Below are positions 35,044-44,309 of a stretch of 64,000 nt of DNA, piece by piece (the first letter of the stretch is position 1; every line of letters begins with the position of its first letter). The stretch spans positions 3,365,633 to 3,429,632 of the forward strand of contig NZ_CP061800.1 of the NCBI RefSeq assembly GCF_017377395.1. The letters are read 5' to 3'. This stretch comes from Desulfonema magnum (lineage in GTDB: Bacteria; Desulfobacterota; Desulfobacteria; Desulfobacterales; 4be13). Below the pieces are notes generated by a model that worked only from the letters and a program-made list of their open reading frames with translations, had not been told where the DNA came from and searched no databases. The position numbers and the translations under genes were made by a program.

Positions 35044-37368
35044 ATGGAAAATATCAAAAAAGCAATACGGCATCTTGATCGCAGCATGAGCGAGAGAGAT
35101 CAGCGGTCTCCGATCCCTTTTGAGGAGTTTCTTAAAATACTCAGCGAAAAGCCCTCCGCCGTGATACGCGACGTTTTTCAGGTCTTCCATGATATGATGA
35201 AGACCTATGTGAATGAGGGCTTTGATGAGTATCCGAATGACCCCGAGTCCATTAATTTTGTCTATTACGATTGCAGGAAACTGTTTGTCGAAGGCTCTGA
35301 CAACCCGTTTTTTGCAGACAGGCTCTTTGCCAACAGGCTGATGAATCTTGTTGAATCCTTAAAACGCGGCGCGCAGCAAAACAAAATTTATATTTTTGAC
35401 GGTCCTCCGGGATGCGGGAAGAGTACTTTCCTGAATAATCTGCTCATGAAATTCGAGGAATATACCAACACAGAAGCCGGATCACGTTATGAGGCGGTAT
35501 GGCGCCTGAATCGGAAAGTACTGGGCAATTTCAATGAAGCCATTTTTGAGAAGATGTTTCAGATGATGGATCACCCTGTAAAAGATGAAGACGGATTTGT
35601 CAGAAGACACAACATGCTGCATTCGTCTCAGGACTCGGATGAATTCTTTGATGAACAGACATCTCCCCATCTCACGGAAGATTACATCGAGGTTCCCTGT
35701 CCCAGCCATGATCATCCCATTTTGATGATTCCCAAGCCATACCGGCGTCAGTTTTTTGACGAACTGTTTATGAATGATGAATTTAAGTGGAAACTTTTCA
35801 CGGACAAAGAATATGACTGGGTCTTCAAAGACAATCCCTGTACCATATGCAGTTCCTTGTACGAATCGTTACAGAACAGGCTGAACAGTCCGCTGGATGT
35901 GTTTAAAATGCTCTATGCCCGCCCTTACCGGTTTAACAGACGCCTCGGGGAAGGCATCAGTGTTTTTAACCCCGGGGACAAATCCATGAAGCCGGTTCCC
36001 CTTACCAATCCGATGCTCCAAAAACGGATAAACAGTCTTCTCAGGGACAGCAATCAGGTGAAATATCTGTTCTCCCGCTATGCCAAGACCAATAACGGTA
36101 TTTATGCGCTCATGGACATCAAAACCCACAATGTGGAACGGCTGATCGAGCTCCACAACATTATCAGCGAGGGCGTTCACAAGGTTGAGGATATTGAGGA
36201 AAACGTGAATTCGCTTCTGATGGCGCTTATGAATCCTGAAGACAAAAAGAATATCCAGGGTCAGTCTTTTTCAGACAGAATCGAATATGTCCATATTCCA
36301 TATGTTCTGGACCTGAACACGGAGGTTGATATTTATCGCAATATTTTCGGCGGTCATATTGACGAAAGCTTCCTTCCGAGAGTTCTTCACAATTTCGCCA
36401 GGGCAATTATCTCCACACGGCTCAATATCAAATCCGAGGCCATGCTTGAATGGATTAAGGACCCGAAAAAATACTATCTCTATTGCGATGAAAACCTGCA
36501 ACTGCTTAAAATGGAGATCTACACGGGACATATCCCCACATGGCTGTCTGAAGAAGACAGGAAGCGGTTTACAGCAAAGCGCAGGCGAAAGATCATTGCA
36601 GAATCGGAAACAGAGGGGATCAAGGGATTTTCCGGACGGGATGCCATTAAGATATTCAATGAGTTTTACTCCGCGTATGCCAGAGACGACAAACTTATCA
36701 ATATGAATACCTTATGCACCTTTTTCACCAAAATCCGTAAGGATCTGAGTCACTCCATGCCCCGGGGATTTCTGGATGCTCTGCTTCGTATGTATAATTA
36801 CATGATCTTGCAGGAAGTTAAGGAATCGCTTTATTATTACAATGAAGAACAGATATCCAGGGATATACAAAATTATCTGTTTGCGGTTAATTTTGAATCC
36901 GGATCAGTGGAAACCTGTAATTTTACCGGCGAAAAACTTGAGATTACGGAAGCTTTTTTTGAGAGTATTGAGAATCGTCTTCTGGGAGCAAGGATAGAAA
37001 GGGCCAAGCGTCTCACTTTCCGGGCAGATGCTCAGAAAGAATATACTTCCCGGACGCTGACTCAGGAAATTCTGGTTGAAGGAAAACCTGTTACAGAAAC
37101 CCGGCTTTACAAAGATATGCATGACCGATATGTTTATAATCTCAAGGAAAAGGTGCTGGATCCGTTTCTTGAGAATGAAAATTTCCGGCAGGCCATCAAG
37201 GACTATGACGAGGAGACTTTTAAGACGTATGACAAAAGAATCCGGGATGATGTCACCTTTCTGATGAACAATCTGTGCAACAAATGCGGTTATACGAACC
37301 AGGGAGCTAAGGAAGTCTGTATTTATGTCATTGACAATGATCTGGCGAGGACTTTCTCAATTTCCTGA
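35044..37368 (+). CDS. Second PrkA-type AAA+ protein kinase, divergent
   Basis: 774 aa, longer than PrkA at 10.0 kb. Walker A GPPGCGKS (120-127). It lacks the SREP-like N-terminus of the first copy. Shared features: EYTNTEAGSRYEAVW, LVFKDNPCTICSSLYESL-type Cys pair, YVLDLNTEVDIY, and a C-terminal PrkA domain. Closes with NLCNKCGYTNQGAKEVCIYV (two Cys). Two PrkA paralogues with yeaH and spoVR are known in several deltaproteobacterial lineages. Substrates unknown. Confidence 0.85.
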   Translation: MENIKKAIRHLDRSMSERDQRSPIPFEEFLKILSEKPSAVIRDVFQVFHDMMKTYVNEGFDEYPNDPESINFVYYDCRKLFVEGSDNPFFADRLFANRLMNLVESLKRGAQQNKIYIFDGPPGCGKSTFLNNLLMKFEEYTNTEAGSRYEAVWRLNRKVLGNFNEAIFEKMFQMMDHPVKDEDGFVRRHNMLHSSQDSDEFFDEQTSPHLTEDYIEVPCPSHDHPILMIPKPYRRQFFDELFMNDEFKWKLFTDKEYDWVFKDNPCTICSSLYESLQNRLNSPLDVFKMLYARPYRFNRRLGEGISVFNPGDKSMKPVPLTNPMLQKRINSLLRDSNQVKYLFSRYAKTNNGIYALMDIKTHNVERLIELHNIISEGVHKVEDIEENVNSLLMALMNPEDKKNIQGQSFSDRIEYVHIPYVLDLNTEVDIYRNIFGGHIDESFLPRVLHNFARAIISTRLNIKSEAMLEWIKDPKKYYLYCDENLQLLKMEIYTGHIPTWLSEEDRKRFTAKRRRKIIAESETEGIKGFSGRDAIKIFNEFYSAYARDDKLINMNTLCTFFTKIRKDLSHSMPRGFLDALLRMYNYMILQEVKESLYYYNEEQISRDIQNYLFAVNFESGSVETCNFTGEKLEITEAFFESIENRLLGARIERAKRLTFRADAQKEYTSRTLTQEILVEGKPVTETRLYKDMHDRYVYNLKEKVLDPFLENENFRQAIKDYDEETFKTYDKRIRDDVTFLMNNLCNKCGYTNQGAKEVCIYVIDNDLARTFSIS

Positions 37369-37649
37369 CATGGAGAGAGGGGCGTCAGAAGATGCAGTCC
37401 GACGCTCCTTTTTCTCAAAAGCCCTGTAGGGGCAGCATATTTGTAGCTCTGGGGAGCGTCTGTCTCGGCCGACAAAGCCCCGTAGGAGGGCATATTTGTA
37501 GCTCTCAGGAAAATGTTCTCATGGTCCATAACATGGCCCGGGTGGCATCCCGGTTCATATCATAAGCTTTCCTTTAAACGGAGAGGAAACCAATCTCTCA
37601 ATCAAATCAGTTCCTCTTTTCAGGGTCGGGGAGGTGAAAAGCGGGCGAA
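37369..37649. repeat. Intergenic with a direct repeat (CATATTTGTAGCTCT)
   Basis: Two copies of a segment of about 33 bp ending GCATATTTGTAGCTCT, preceded by AAAGCCC-GTAGG (near 37420-37452 and 37476-37507). No gene. A short stem (GACGCTCC / GGAGCGTC) overlaps the first copy. Confidence 0.6.
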
Positions 37650-38099
37650 CTATTTGTAATAACCTGCTCCTACCAACACATCATCAGTAACTTTCAGGAT
37701 ATAACTGCTTTTTGCAGAAGGAGCTTCCTCACCGGGTTTGGGCCACATATAATCCACCCATCCGCTGCCTTTTGATTTGGCAAGCTCCACAAAGTCTTTG
37801 AAAAATGCTTTGCCATTCTTATCCTTCTGATCAATCAGATTCTTGCCAATCAGAGACGCTTTCATGGGGTGAGCGATCATGTCACCTTTCATATTCATTG
37901 CAAACACATAAATCGAACCTTTGACGAATTTTCCATCTTTTTTGTTAATCTCCGCTTTAGCAGCATTAATATCTGCCTTGATCATCGTGGCAGCGTCCTT
38001 GCAGACCTGCTCACATACTTCTTTGTCAGAAGCAAGCGCATTTCCAGTTACACAAAGGCCAAACACGAGAGCCAAGGCTGCTATCATCAACTTCTTCAT
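37650..38099 (-). CDS. Secreted single-Cache-domain protein
   Basis: 149 aa from the ATG at 38099; GAGGAG is 8 bp upstream, better than ATG 38105. Signal peptide cleaved after ALA (about 22). The rest is one small Cache domain (IYVFAMNMKGDMIAHPMKAS, GKNLIDQKDKNGKAFFKDFV, SSYILKVTDDVLVGAGYYK). Free-standing periplasmic Cache proteins bind small ligands such as carboxylates and can present them to membrane receptors. Stand-alone gene. Confidence 0.85.
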   Translation of the reverse strand: MKKLMIAALALVFGLCVTGNALASDKEVCEQVCKDAATMIKADINAAKAEINKKDGKFVKGSIYVFAMNMKGDMIAHPMKASLIGKNLIDQKDKNGKAFFKDFVELAKSKGSGWVDYMWPKPGEEAPSAKSSYILKVTDDVLVGAGYYK

Positions 38100-38830
38100 T
38101 GTCATTCTCCTCTGAAATTTTCTGAATCTCAAGATAAACAAAATAAAAAATCTGCTTTCCCATCCAGTGGGCAACTGTTAAGCTCACCCTTCTCCTAATA
38201 TCAGGACATTCCCCTTATCAGGTTATCTGATGATACATTATAAATTTGGAGATATCCACCATTCCCCTTTCACAGAGGATTCTGAGCGTTTTCTCCAAAC
38301 TGTGAAATATATCCTGACTCAATTGAGAGATTGAATTCAGTTTTTTTTTATCACATTTATTTATGAATGCAAGAAAAATAAAAAAAATAATTAATCTTTA
38401 TAAAATGAATTATCATTATTAAATATTTAAATCTTTTATATTCAGTTGGTTGTATTGGATTTTGGAAAATGTTCATCCCAAGACAACAGACCTGGGGATT
38501 TCCCCAAAAATAAAATACCCGGACGTAGGGTGGGTGGAGCGAAGCGTAACCCACCGCACTGACTTCTTTCTTGACCGCTCTTTTTTGCCTTCGGCAGAAC
38601 AACAAAATCCATCAGAACCAGAAATGCCAGAGCGACAGAGGTTTTTTTTGATTCAGAGCGGATTCAGGGATAACCATCTATTATTAGTATAAAAAATAAT
38701 ATACTATACATTTTCAGCCCATTTCCGTTTTCGCGGAAAAGACAGAAAAAACTTGAACTAGTGGGCTTTCGTACATATAAACAAATATGACCTTCGGTTA
38801 CAGCGAACGATGAAAGCTGGCCCTTGGCCC
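38100..38830. other. Long AT-rich gap, no gene
   Basis: Contains one copy of the GTAGGGTGGGTGGAGCGAAG element (38524-38555) and the beginning of the 89-bp array. Frames at 38357-38605 and 38450-38692 run through the repeat and are not genes. Confidence 0.6.
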
Positions 38831-39280
38831 CTTTCATATAAACGGGCATGAACTGCCGGTCACAACGAATGATGAAAGTTTTGCAGTTTTTCGTAACACT
38901 TAACACCTGACACTTAACACTTTCATATAAACGGGCATGAACTGCCGGTCACAACGAATGATGAAAGTTTTGCAGTTTTTCGTAACACTTAACACCTGAC
39001 ACTTAACACTTTCATATAAACGGGCATGAACTGCCGGTCACAACGAATGATGAAAGTTTTGCAGTTTTTCGTAACACTTAACACCTGACACTTAACACTT
39101 TCATATAAACGGGCATGAACTGCCGGTCACAACGAATGATGAAAGTTTTGCAGTTTTTCCTAACACTTAACACCTGACACTTAACACTTTCATATAAACG
39201 GGCATGAACTGCCGGTCAAAACGAAGCATGAAAAATTTGTAATTTTTCCTGACACCTGACACCTAACACCTTTTTCATAT
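38831..39280. repeat. Tandem array of five 89-bp units
   Basis: Units begin CTTTCATATAAACGGGCATG at 38831, 38920, 39009, 39098 and 39187, exactly 89 bp apart; the last is diverged. Each contains AACTGCCGGTCACAACGAAT, TTTGCAGTTTTTCGTAACAC and a short heptad stretch (TTAACACCTGACAC). A half-diverged unit precedes the array at 38775-38830. Confidence 0.92.
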
Positions 39281-39327
39281 AAACAGTTATGCAAAAATTA
39301 AGCAGACAATTCAACAGGCCATGAAAA

Positions 39328-39849
39328 ATGATACTTGAACACAAAGGGAAAAAACCCAAAATTGGTAAAAATGTTTTTATTGCCCTGACCGCGACCGTCA
39401 TAGGAGACGTGGAAATCGAAGATGGCGCAAGTGTGTGGTACGGCGCTGTTCTGAGAGGGGATATGGCTCCCGTGAAAGTGGGTAAAAATACGAATATTCA
39501 GGATAATTGCACTGTTCATACGGATACGGACAAGCCCGCGGTTATCGGAGATAATGTGACAATCGGGCATAATGCCGTTGTTCATGGCTGCACAGTTGAG
39601 CGCAACTGTCTCATTGGTATCAATGCTGTTGTGCTGAATGATGCCCATGTAAAAACAGGTTCCGTGGTCGCGTCCGGTTCCGTGGTAAAGGAAGGCCAGC
39701 ACGTCGGTCCTTGTCATCTTGTGGCGGGCATACCTGCTTCAATGAAGAGAGAAGTCACCGAGGCTGACGCTGAAGAATTCGGGAGACCTGTAAGAGATTA
39801 TCTCAGACTCGCAAGAGAACATATGGACATCAGGCGGGTTGATGAATAA
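39328..39849 (+). CDS. Gamma-class carbonic anhydrase family protein
   Basis: 173 aa, left-handed beta-helix of hexapeptide repeats (IGKNVFIA, VIGDVEI, NTNIQDN, VTIGHNAVVHGC). Zinc ligands H64 (CTVHTD), H81 and H86 (IGHNAVVHG). Trimeric; members hydrate CO2 or serve as carnitine/acyl-binding homologues, and activity cannot be told from sequence. A 99-aa gene follows after 27 bp. Confidence 0.88.
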   Translation: MILEHKGKKPKIGKNVFIALTATVIGDVEIEDGASVWYGAVLRGDMAPVKVGKNTNIQDNCTVHTDTDKPAVIGDNVTIGHNAVVHGCTVERNCLIGINAVVLNDAHVKTGSVVASGSVVKEGQHVGPCHLVAGIPASMKREVTEADAEEFGRPVRDYLRLAREHMDIRRVDE

Positions 39850-39876
39850 TTCCAATTTAAAGAAAGGAATATCAGA

Positions 39877-40176
39877 ATGAGCAAACCAATAGATAAAGAG
39901 TCCTGGGTATGGGTTATAATTCAGGAACCTGAAGCAAACGCCCAAATGCTGGGACAGCAGGATGAGGAGAATAATATATCATTTATTCCGACTTTTTTAG
40001 AGAAAGATGAGGCCCTGAGATGTCAGAACAGCCTGGTTATTGAAAAAGGAAAAAAATGCGAAGTGCAGGCTATCCTGTATGAAGAACTGCTAAACCAGGC
40101 ATCTGAAAGCGGATTTTTAATTTTTATTTTGAACGGGTCTGGGGAGGTATTGGACAGAATTAATCCGCTGCAATGA
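39877..40176 (+). CDS. Hypothetical protein, 99 aa
   Basis: Acidic. Starts MSKPIDKESWVWVIIQEPEA after AAAGGAAT. Pattern VWVIIQEPEANAQMLGQQDE, FIPTFLEKDEALRC, EVQAILYEELLNQAS and LIFILNGSGEVLDRI. It may be a small alpha-beta protein. Probably co-transcribed with the carbonic-anhydrase-like gene. No family recognised. Confidence 0.65.
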   Translation: MSKPIDKESWVWVIIQEPEANAQMLGQQDEENNISFIPTFLEKDEALRCQNSLVIEKGKKCEVQAILYEELLNQASESGFLIFILNGSGEVLDRINPLQ

Positions 40177-40236
40177 AAAGGATCTTGATGAGGCGATTTC
40201 CGGAAAAAACATGCCGGCGGCATATTTTTTTAGTTC

Positions 40237-40283
40237 GTAGTTCCGCGTTTAGGCGGTGTCACACCGCCTAAACACGGAACTAC
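40237..40283. terminator. Strong hairpin (GTAGTTCCGCGTTTAGGCGG)
   Basis: A 47-bp perfect-to-near-perfect palindrome with TTTAGGCGGTGT/ACACCGCCTAAA in the middle, 60 bp after the hypothetical gene. It could terminate the plus-strand transcript or be another dispersed repeat; a T-run lies before rather than after it. Confidence 0.45.
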
Positions 40284-40312
40284 AAACCAGTATGTTTATT
40301 CTTGGACATCGC

Positions 40313-40388
40313 CCAGGTGCCAGCGGGTCGAAAATTAACCCCAAGGAGTGCTGAAATTTCATTCCGGCACTCCTTTGATCTGCTGAAA
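40313..40388. repeat. Short element with GATCTGCTG-type ends
   Basis: Left CCAGGTGCCAGCGGGTCGAA, right CTTTGATCTGCTGAAACC. The centre is a GGAGTGCTGAAATTTCATTC / GCACTCC hairpin. Relatives at 24063 and 44155. Confidence 0.55.
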
Positions 40389-40394
40389 CCTGAC

Positions 40395-41510
40395 TTATTC
40401 AAATTTTGCCTTCCACGTCTTCATTTTTTCATGGGACCACCGCACACAAAAAGCAGGTTTTCTTTTCATTACCAACTGAATACAGGTGTCACCGCACTCC
40501 GGATCACAATGCAAAATATCTTTTTCTCTGCCCTGTCTTACTTTTTCGGGCCATTCAGGATCCGTCCACAGGGGCCGGGCCAGACCAATCAGATCAGCAT
40601 CTCCCCGCGCGATTATTTCCTCAGCCAGCGCGCCCGTGGCAATACGGCCCGCGGTTATCACCGGAACGCTGACTTCTTTTTTAATGGCCGCGGCCAGGTC
40701 CGTCATATATCCTTCTTTTTTTGATTTTTCCACAATTTCCGGCAGAAAAAAGGATTCATATGTTCCGCCCATCACTGAAATATAGGCCACGCCCGCGTCC
40801 GCCAGGTTCCGGGCAAACAGCTTTGATTCTTCGAGCTTCAGACCCTGGGGAAGCCATTCGTCCGCGAGAAACCGGTATCCCACGGGGAAATCTTTCACAG
40901 CGTCCCTGACCGACGCGACAACCTCCAGAGCAAATCGCTGGCGGTTTTCCAGTGATCCGCCGTACTCATCCTCTCTTTTGTTGGTTCCGGGTGAGAGAAA
41001 CTGAGCCAGCAAATAGCCTGTGCCGCCGTGAAGCTCCACCATATCAAATCCCGCGTTTCTGACCCTGAGTGCGGCCTCCGCGAACCGGTCTCTGATAAGC
41101 TTCAATTCTGATTTGTTCAGGGCTTTGGGCATACGGCCGAATGTCTCCACAGCAGAAGGCGCTACAGGTTCGGAAATACCTGCAAAACGTCCCGCGTGGT
41201 TGATCTGCAAACAGGCCAGCGCACCTCCCTGTTTAATAGTCTGAGCCAGTTGTTTCAAGCCTTCCAGATTGTCGTCCGTGTCTGCCCGCAATGTTCTGTC
41301 CGAACCGCTGCCCACAGGATGGTCAACCGTGGCATTTTCCACCACCACCATGGCCACACCGCTTTGTCCCATAAGGCGATAATGGTCGGTCAGCAGCCTG
41401 CTTACCGTGCCGCCCTTACCCGCATACCCCAGATACAGCGGTGCCATTGTCAGACGATTTTTTAGTTTCAGTCCTCCGACCTCAAAAGCTGAAAAAAGAT
41501 GAGAATACAT
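40395..41510 (-). CDS. Old Yellow Enzyme-family NADH:flavin oxidoreductase
   Basis: 371 aa from the ATG at 41510 (GGAGGAAA upstream). FMN-binding TIM barrel: LTMAPLYLGYAGKGG, QINHAGRFAG, FDMVELHGGTGYLLAQF, SPGTNKREDEYGGSLENR, VPVITAGRIATG and LIGLARPLW. The C-terminal FAD/NAD and Fe-S domain of the enoate-reductase class is missing, but a CxxxC stretch (DPECGDTCIQ) near the end remains. Probable substrate: an alpha,beta-unsaturated carbonyl or nitro compound. A single gene. Confidence 0.88.
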   Translation of the reverse strand: MYSHLFSAFEVGGLKLKNRLTMAPLYLGYAGKGGTVSRLLTDHYRLMGQSGVAMVVVENATVDHPVGSGSDRTLRADTDDNLEGLKQLAQTIKQGGALACLQINHAGRFAGISEPVAPSAVETFGRMPKALNKSELKLIRDRFAEAALRVRNAGFDMVELHGGTGYLLAQFLSPGTNKREDEYGGSLENRQRFALEVVASVRDAVKDFPVGYRFLADEWLPQGLKLEESKLFARNLADAGVAYISVMGGTYESFFLPEIVEKSKKEGYMTDLAAAIKKEVSVPVITAGRIATGALAEEIIARGDADLIGLARPLWTDPEWPEKVRQGREKDILHCDPECGDTCIQLVMKRKPAFCVRWSHEKMKTWKAKFE

Positions 41511-41694
41511 GTCACTTTCCTCCGTTAAAAAATAGGCCAGCATATAAAAATCAAATGTTACATTCTCCGGATACGAAAACGCTTTCTAACACCCTATAAC
41601 CCAGGAAAAAACTCATGTCAACTCGTGTCAGTCACATGTTCAGCAGCTCAAAAAGTTAGAACAAGCAAAATATATCTCATTATCTCGTTCCCAC

Positions 41695-42117
41695 GCTTCG
41701 CGTCACTGCCATTAAGTTAAGCTTCCGGAGTGCGAAAATTATTTTTCGCACCCTCGCCGGAAACTGTTTTTGTCACTTCGGATGCTCCTTAACTTAATGG
41801 CAGTGACGCTTCGCGTGGGAATGTAGAAGAGACGCTTCGCGTCACTGCCATTAAGTTAAGCTTCCGGAGTGCGAAAATTATTTTTCGCACCCTCGCCGGA
41901 AACTGTTTTTGTCACTTCGGATGCTCCTTAACTTAATGGCAGTGACGCTTCGCGTGGGAATGTAGAAGAGACGCTTCGCGTCACTGCCATTAAGTTAAGC
42001 TTCCGGAGTGCGAAAATTATTTTTCGCACCCTCGCCGGAAACTGTTTTTGTCACTTCGGATGCTCCTTAACTTAATGGCAGTGACGCTTCGCGTGGGAAT
42101 GTAGAAGAGACGCTTCG
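41695..42117. repeat. Tandem array of three 139-bp units
   Basis: Units begin CGTCACTGCCATTAAGTTAA at 41701, 41840 and 41979, exactly 139 bp apart. Each unit is itself an inverted repeat: CACTGCCATTAAGTTAAG and CTTAACTTAATGGCAGTG at its ends, with a TTCCGGAGTGCGAAAATTAT hairpin inside. A single diverged copy is at 1531-1612. Confidence 0.93.
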
Positions 42118-42280
42118 CGTCCTGTGTCCGAGACGCTTCGCGTCCCGAAGGCATTTACTTCATGTAGGTTGGGTTGAGGAACGAAACCCAACATTTTTAT
42201 GGTCATTCGTTGACGTTGGGTTTTGTTTCTCAACCCAAGCTGCATAAGGGATTTCCCCAAAAATAAAATACCCGGAAATG

Positions 42281-43000
42281 TGCGGTGGGTTACGCTTCGC
42301 TCCACCCACCCTACATTTTTTGTATCGGGTATATTGTTTATTTCGAGTTCCCTAACTGAACCCGCTTCTGAATAAAAAAGCCCGGCAATAAATTGCCGGG
42401 CTTTTTTCATTCGTCCCTCCGGGACTGAAAAATACCACCCAGAACTGAAGTGCGGTGGGTTCCGCTTCGCTCCACCCACCCTACATTTTTTGTATCGGGT
42501 ATATTGTTTATTTCGAGTTCCCTAACTGAACCCGCTTCTGAATAAAAAAGCCCGGCAATAAATTGCCGGGCTTTTTTCATTCGTCCCTCCGGGACTGAAA
42601 AATACCACCCAGAACTGAAGTGCGGTGGGTTCCGCTTCGCTCCACCCACCCTACATTTTTTGTATCGGGTATATTGTTTATTTCGAGTTCCCTAACTGAA
42701 CCCGCTTCTGAATAAAAAAGCCCGGCAATAAATTGCCGGGCTTTTTTCATTCGTCCCTCCGGGACTGAAAAATACCACCCAGAACTGAAGTGCGGTGGGT
42801 TACGCTTCGCTCCACCCACCCTACATTTTTTGTATCGGGTATATTGTTTATTTCGAGTTCCCTAACTGAACCCGCTTCTGAATAAAAAAGCCCGGCAATA
42901 AATTGCCGGGCTTTTTTCATTCGTCCCTCCGGGACTGAAAAATACCACCCAGAACTGAAGTGCGGTGGGTTACGCTTCGCTCCACCCACCCTACATTTCT
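42281..43000. repeat. Tandem array, 170-bp units, four and a quarter copies
   Basis: TGCGGTGGGTTACGCTTCGC (or the TTCC variant) begins at 42281, 42451, 42621, 42791 and 42961, exactly 170 bp apart. Each full unit carries the GTGGGT palindrome, TATCGGGTATATTG, a terminator-like hairpin (AAGCCCGGCAATAAATTGCC, then GGGCTTTTTT) and GTCCCTCCGGGAC. A sixth short copy is at 43034-43070. Frames on the minus strand through the array are repeat artefacts. Confidence 0.93.
42386..42418. terminator. Terminator-like hairpin inside the 170-bp repeat (four copies)
   Basis: AAAAAAGCCCGGCAATAAAT followed by TGCCGGGCTTTTTT, a bidirectional intrinsic-terminator structure. Repeated at about 42556, 42726 and 42896. 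No gene ends next to it, so termination may be of read-through only. Confidence 0.7.
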
Positions 43001-43196
43001 GGAAAAGATGATCGGGCATTTTAGTTATTAGTAGTGCGGTGGGTTCCGCTTCGCTCCACCCACCCTACATTTCTATATTTCCGGGTATTTTATTTTTGGG
43101 GTAATCCCTTAGTTTATATGAAAGTGTCAGGTGTTAAGTGTCAGGAAAAACCATAAAACTTTCATCGTTCGTTGTGACCGGCAGCTCATGGCCGTT

Positions 43197-43362
43197 TATA
43201 TACTTGGATTTTCGAAAAAGAGTTCTTGACATTTTAATCGATTGAATTTGTTGAAATTTAAAATTTATGCCAAAATTCAGCAAAATCAAATAATTTTTAT
43301 TATCTAACAAAATCAAATAGATATTTTGTCAAATTTTATTTTTCGAAAACTCAAGTATATAT
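43197..43362. mobile_element. Inverted-repeat element, about 166 bp
   Basis: Ends TATACTTGGATTTTCGAAAA and, reversed, TATACTTGAGTTTTCGAAAA. AT-rich centre without genes. It directly joins a GGTGTTA/GGTGTCA-type unit at 43119-43200. Confidence 0.7.
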
Positions 43363-43459
43363 AAGGACCCCCAAAAATTCTTCTTTTAAAAAAAGAAACA
43401 GTGTGATACTGGATTTAATTTGCATTAAAAAATAAATTTAAATAAAAAAGGAGAATATT

Positions 43460-44110
43460 ATGCTCAATACTTATCTGCGATATGTCTTGGTCACCACATT
43501 ATTGCTTGCCATGATCACCTGCGGATGTCAGAAAGCCTATTATGCGGCATGGGAAAAGCTGGGCAAGGAAAAACGGCATCTGCTTAAAGATGAGGTAAAA
43601 GAGGTTCACAATGAACAAGAAAAAGCAGCCCAGGAATTTAAGGATGTGCTGACCCGGATTAAGGAGATTTACGGATTTACCGGGGGAAATCTTGAAAAAT
43701 TTTATAATAAGCTTCATGATGATTATGAAGCGTGTGAAGAACGAGCCGATGCTGTCCATAAACGAATTGAATCAGTTGAGACAATTTCACAGGACCTTTT
43801 CAATGAATGGGATAAGGAAATTAAGGAAATAACCAACGAAAATCTCAAATCCAAAAGCATACAGACCATGAAAGACGCCAAAAAACGGTATTCCCGTCTT
43901 CATGTGACAATGACAAAAGCCAGCAAAAAAATGAATCCTGTTCTTAAAAATCTTCGGGACTATGTACTCTACCTGAAACACAATCTGAACGCCCAGGCTG
44001 TAGGTACTCTTAAACAGGAAGTCGGAGAAATCGAAACCGAAGTAGAATCCCTTATTACGGATATCAGCGTATCTGTAAAAGAAGCCGAAGATTTCTTAAA
44101 AAAATTCTGA
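43460..44110 (+). CDS. DUF2959-family lipoprotein
   Basis: 216 aa, ribosome-binding site AAGGAG. Lipobox LAMITCGCQ (Cys about residue 22 or 24) after a short hydrophobic signal. Long helical, coiled-coil body (YYAAWEKLGKEKRHLLKDEV, EEIETEVESLITDIS-like). Lysine- and glutamate-rich. DUF2959 proteins are found in Proteobacteria and have no assigned function. Likely anchored in the inner leaflet of the outer membrane. Confidence 0.85.
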   Translation: MLNTYLRYVLVTTLLLAMITCGCQKAYYAAWEKLGKEKRHLLKDEVKEVHNEQEKAAQEFKDVLTRIKEIYGFTGGNLEKFYNKLHDDYEACEERADAVHKRIESVETISQDLFNEWDKEIKEITNENLKSKSIQTMKDAKKRYSRLHVTMTKASKKMNPVLKNLRDYVLYLKHNLNAQAVGTLKQEVGEIETEVESLITDISVSVKEAEDFLKKF

Positions 44111-44154
44111 ATAAAACAGGACGCAGTTGTCAGTTATCAGCGTTTACCAAGTGT

Positions 44155-44309
44155 CAGCAGATCGAAAAATTTTCAGGCTGTCACAGGGCGGACACGGCGG
44201 ACAGGGAAGAAACCCGGGTTTTTCCGGAGGGGGGAGCGCCCCGTCCGGGAAAAAAGCCGGGTTCCTTTGCCGCACCGCGCACACTTCGGAAACGTTTTGA
44301 TCTGCTGGG
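44155..44309. mobile_element. Inverted-repeat element with CAGCAGATCGAAAAA ends
   Basis: CAGCAGATCGAAAAATTTTC left and GAAACGTTTTGATCTGCTG right; inside, AAACCCGGGTTTTTCC and GGAAAAAAGCCGGGTT form a stem like that of the TAAGTACCT elements. Non-coding. Confidence 0.7.

Noticed and set aside
42072..43019. Chain of minus-strand frames beginning MGGAKRNPP or MPDHLF
   Set aside because: All are translations of the 170-bp repeat; they recur with the repeat period and lack ribosome-binding sites.
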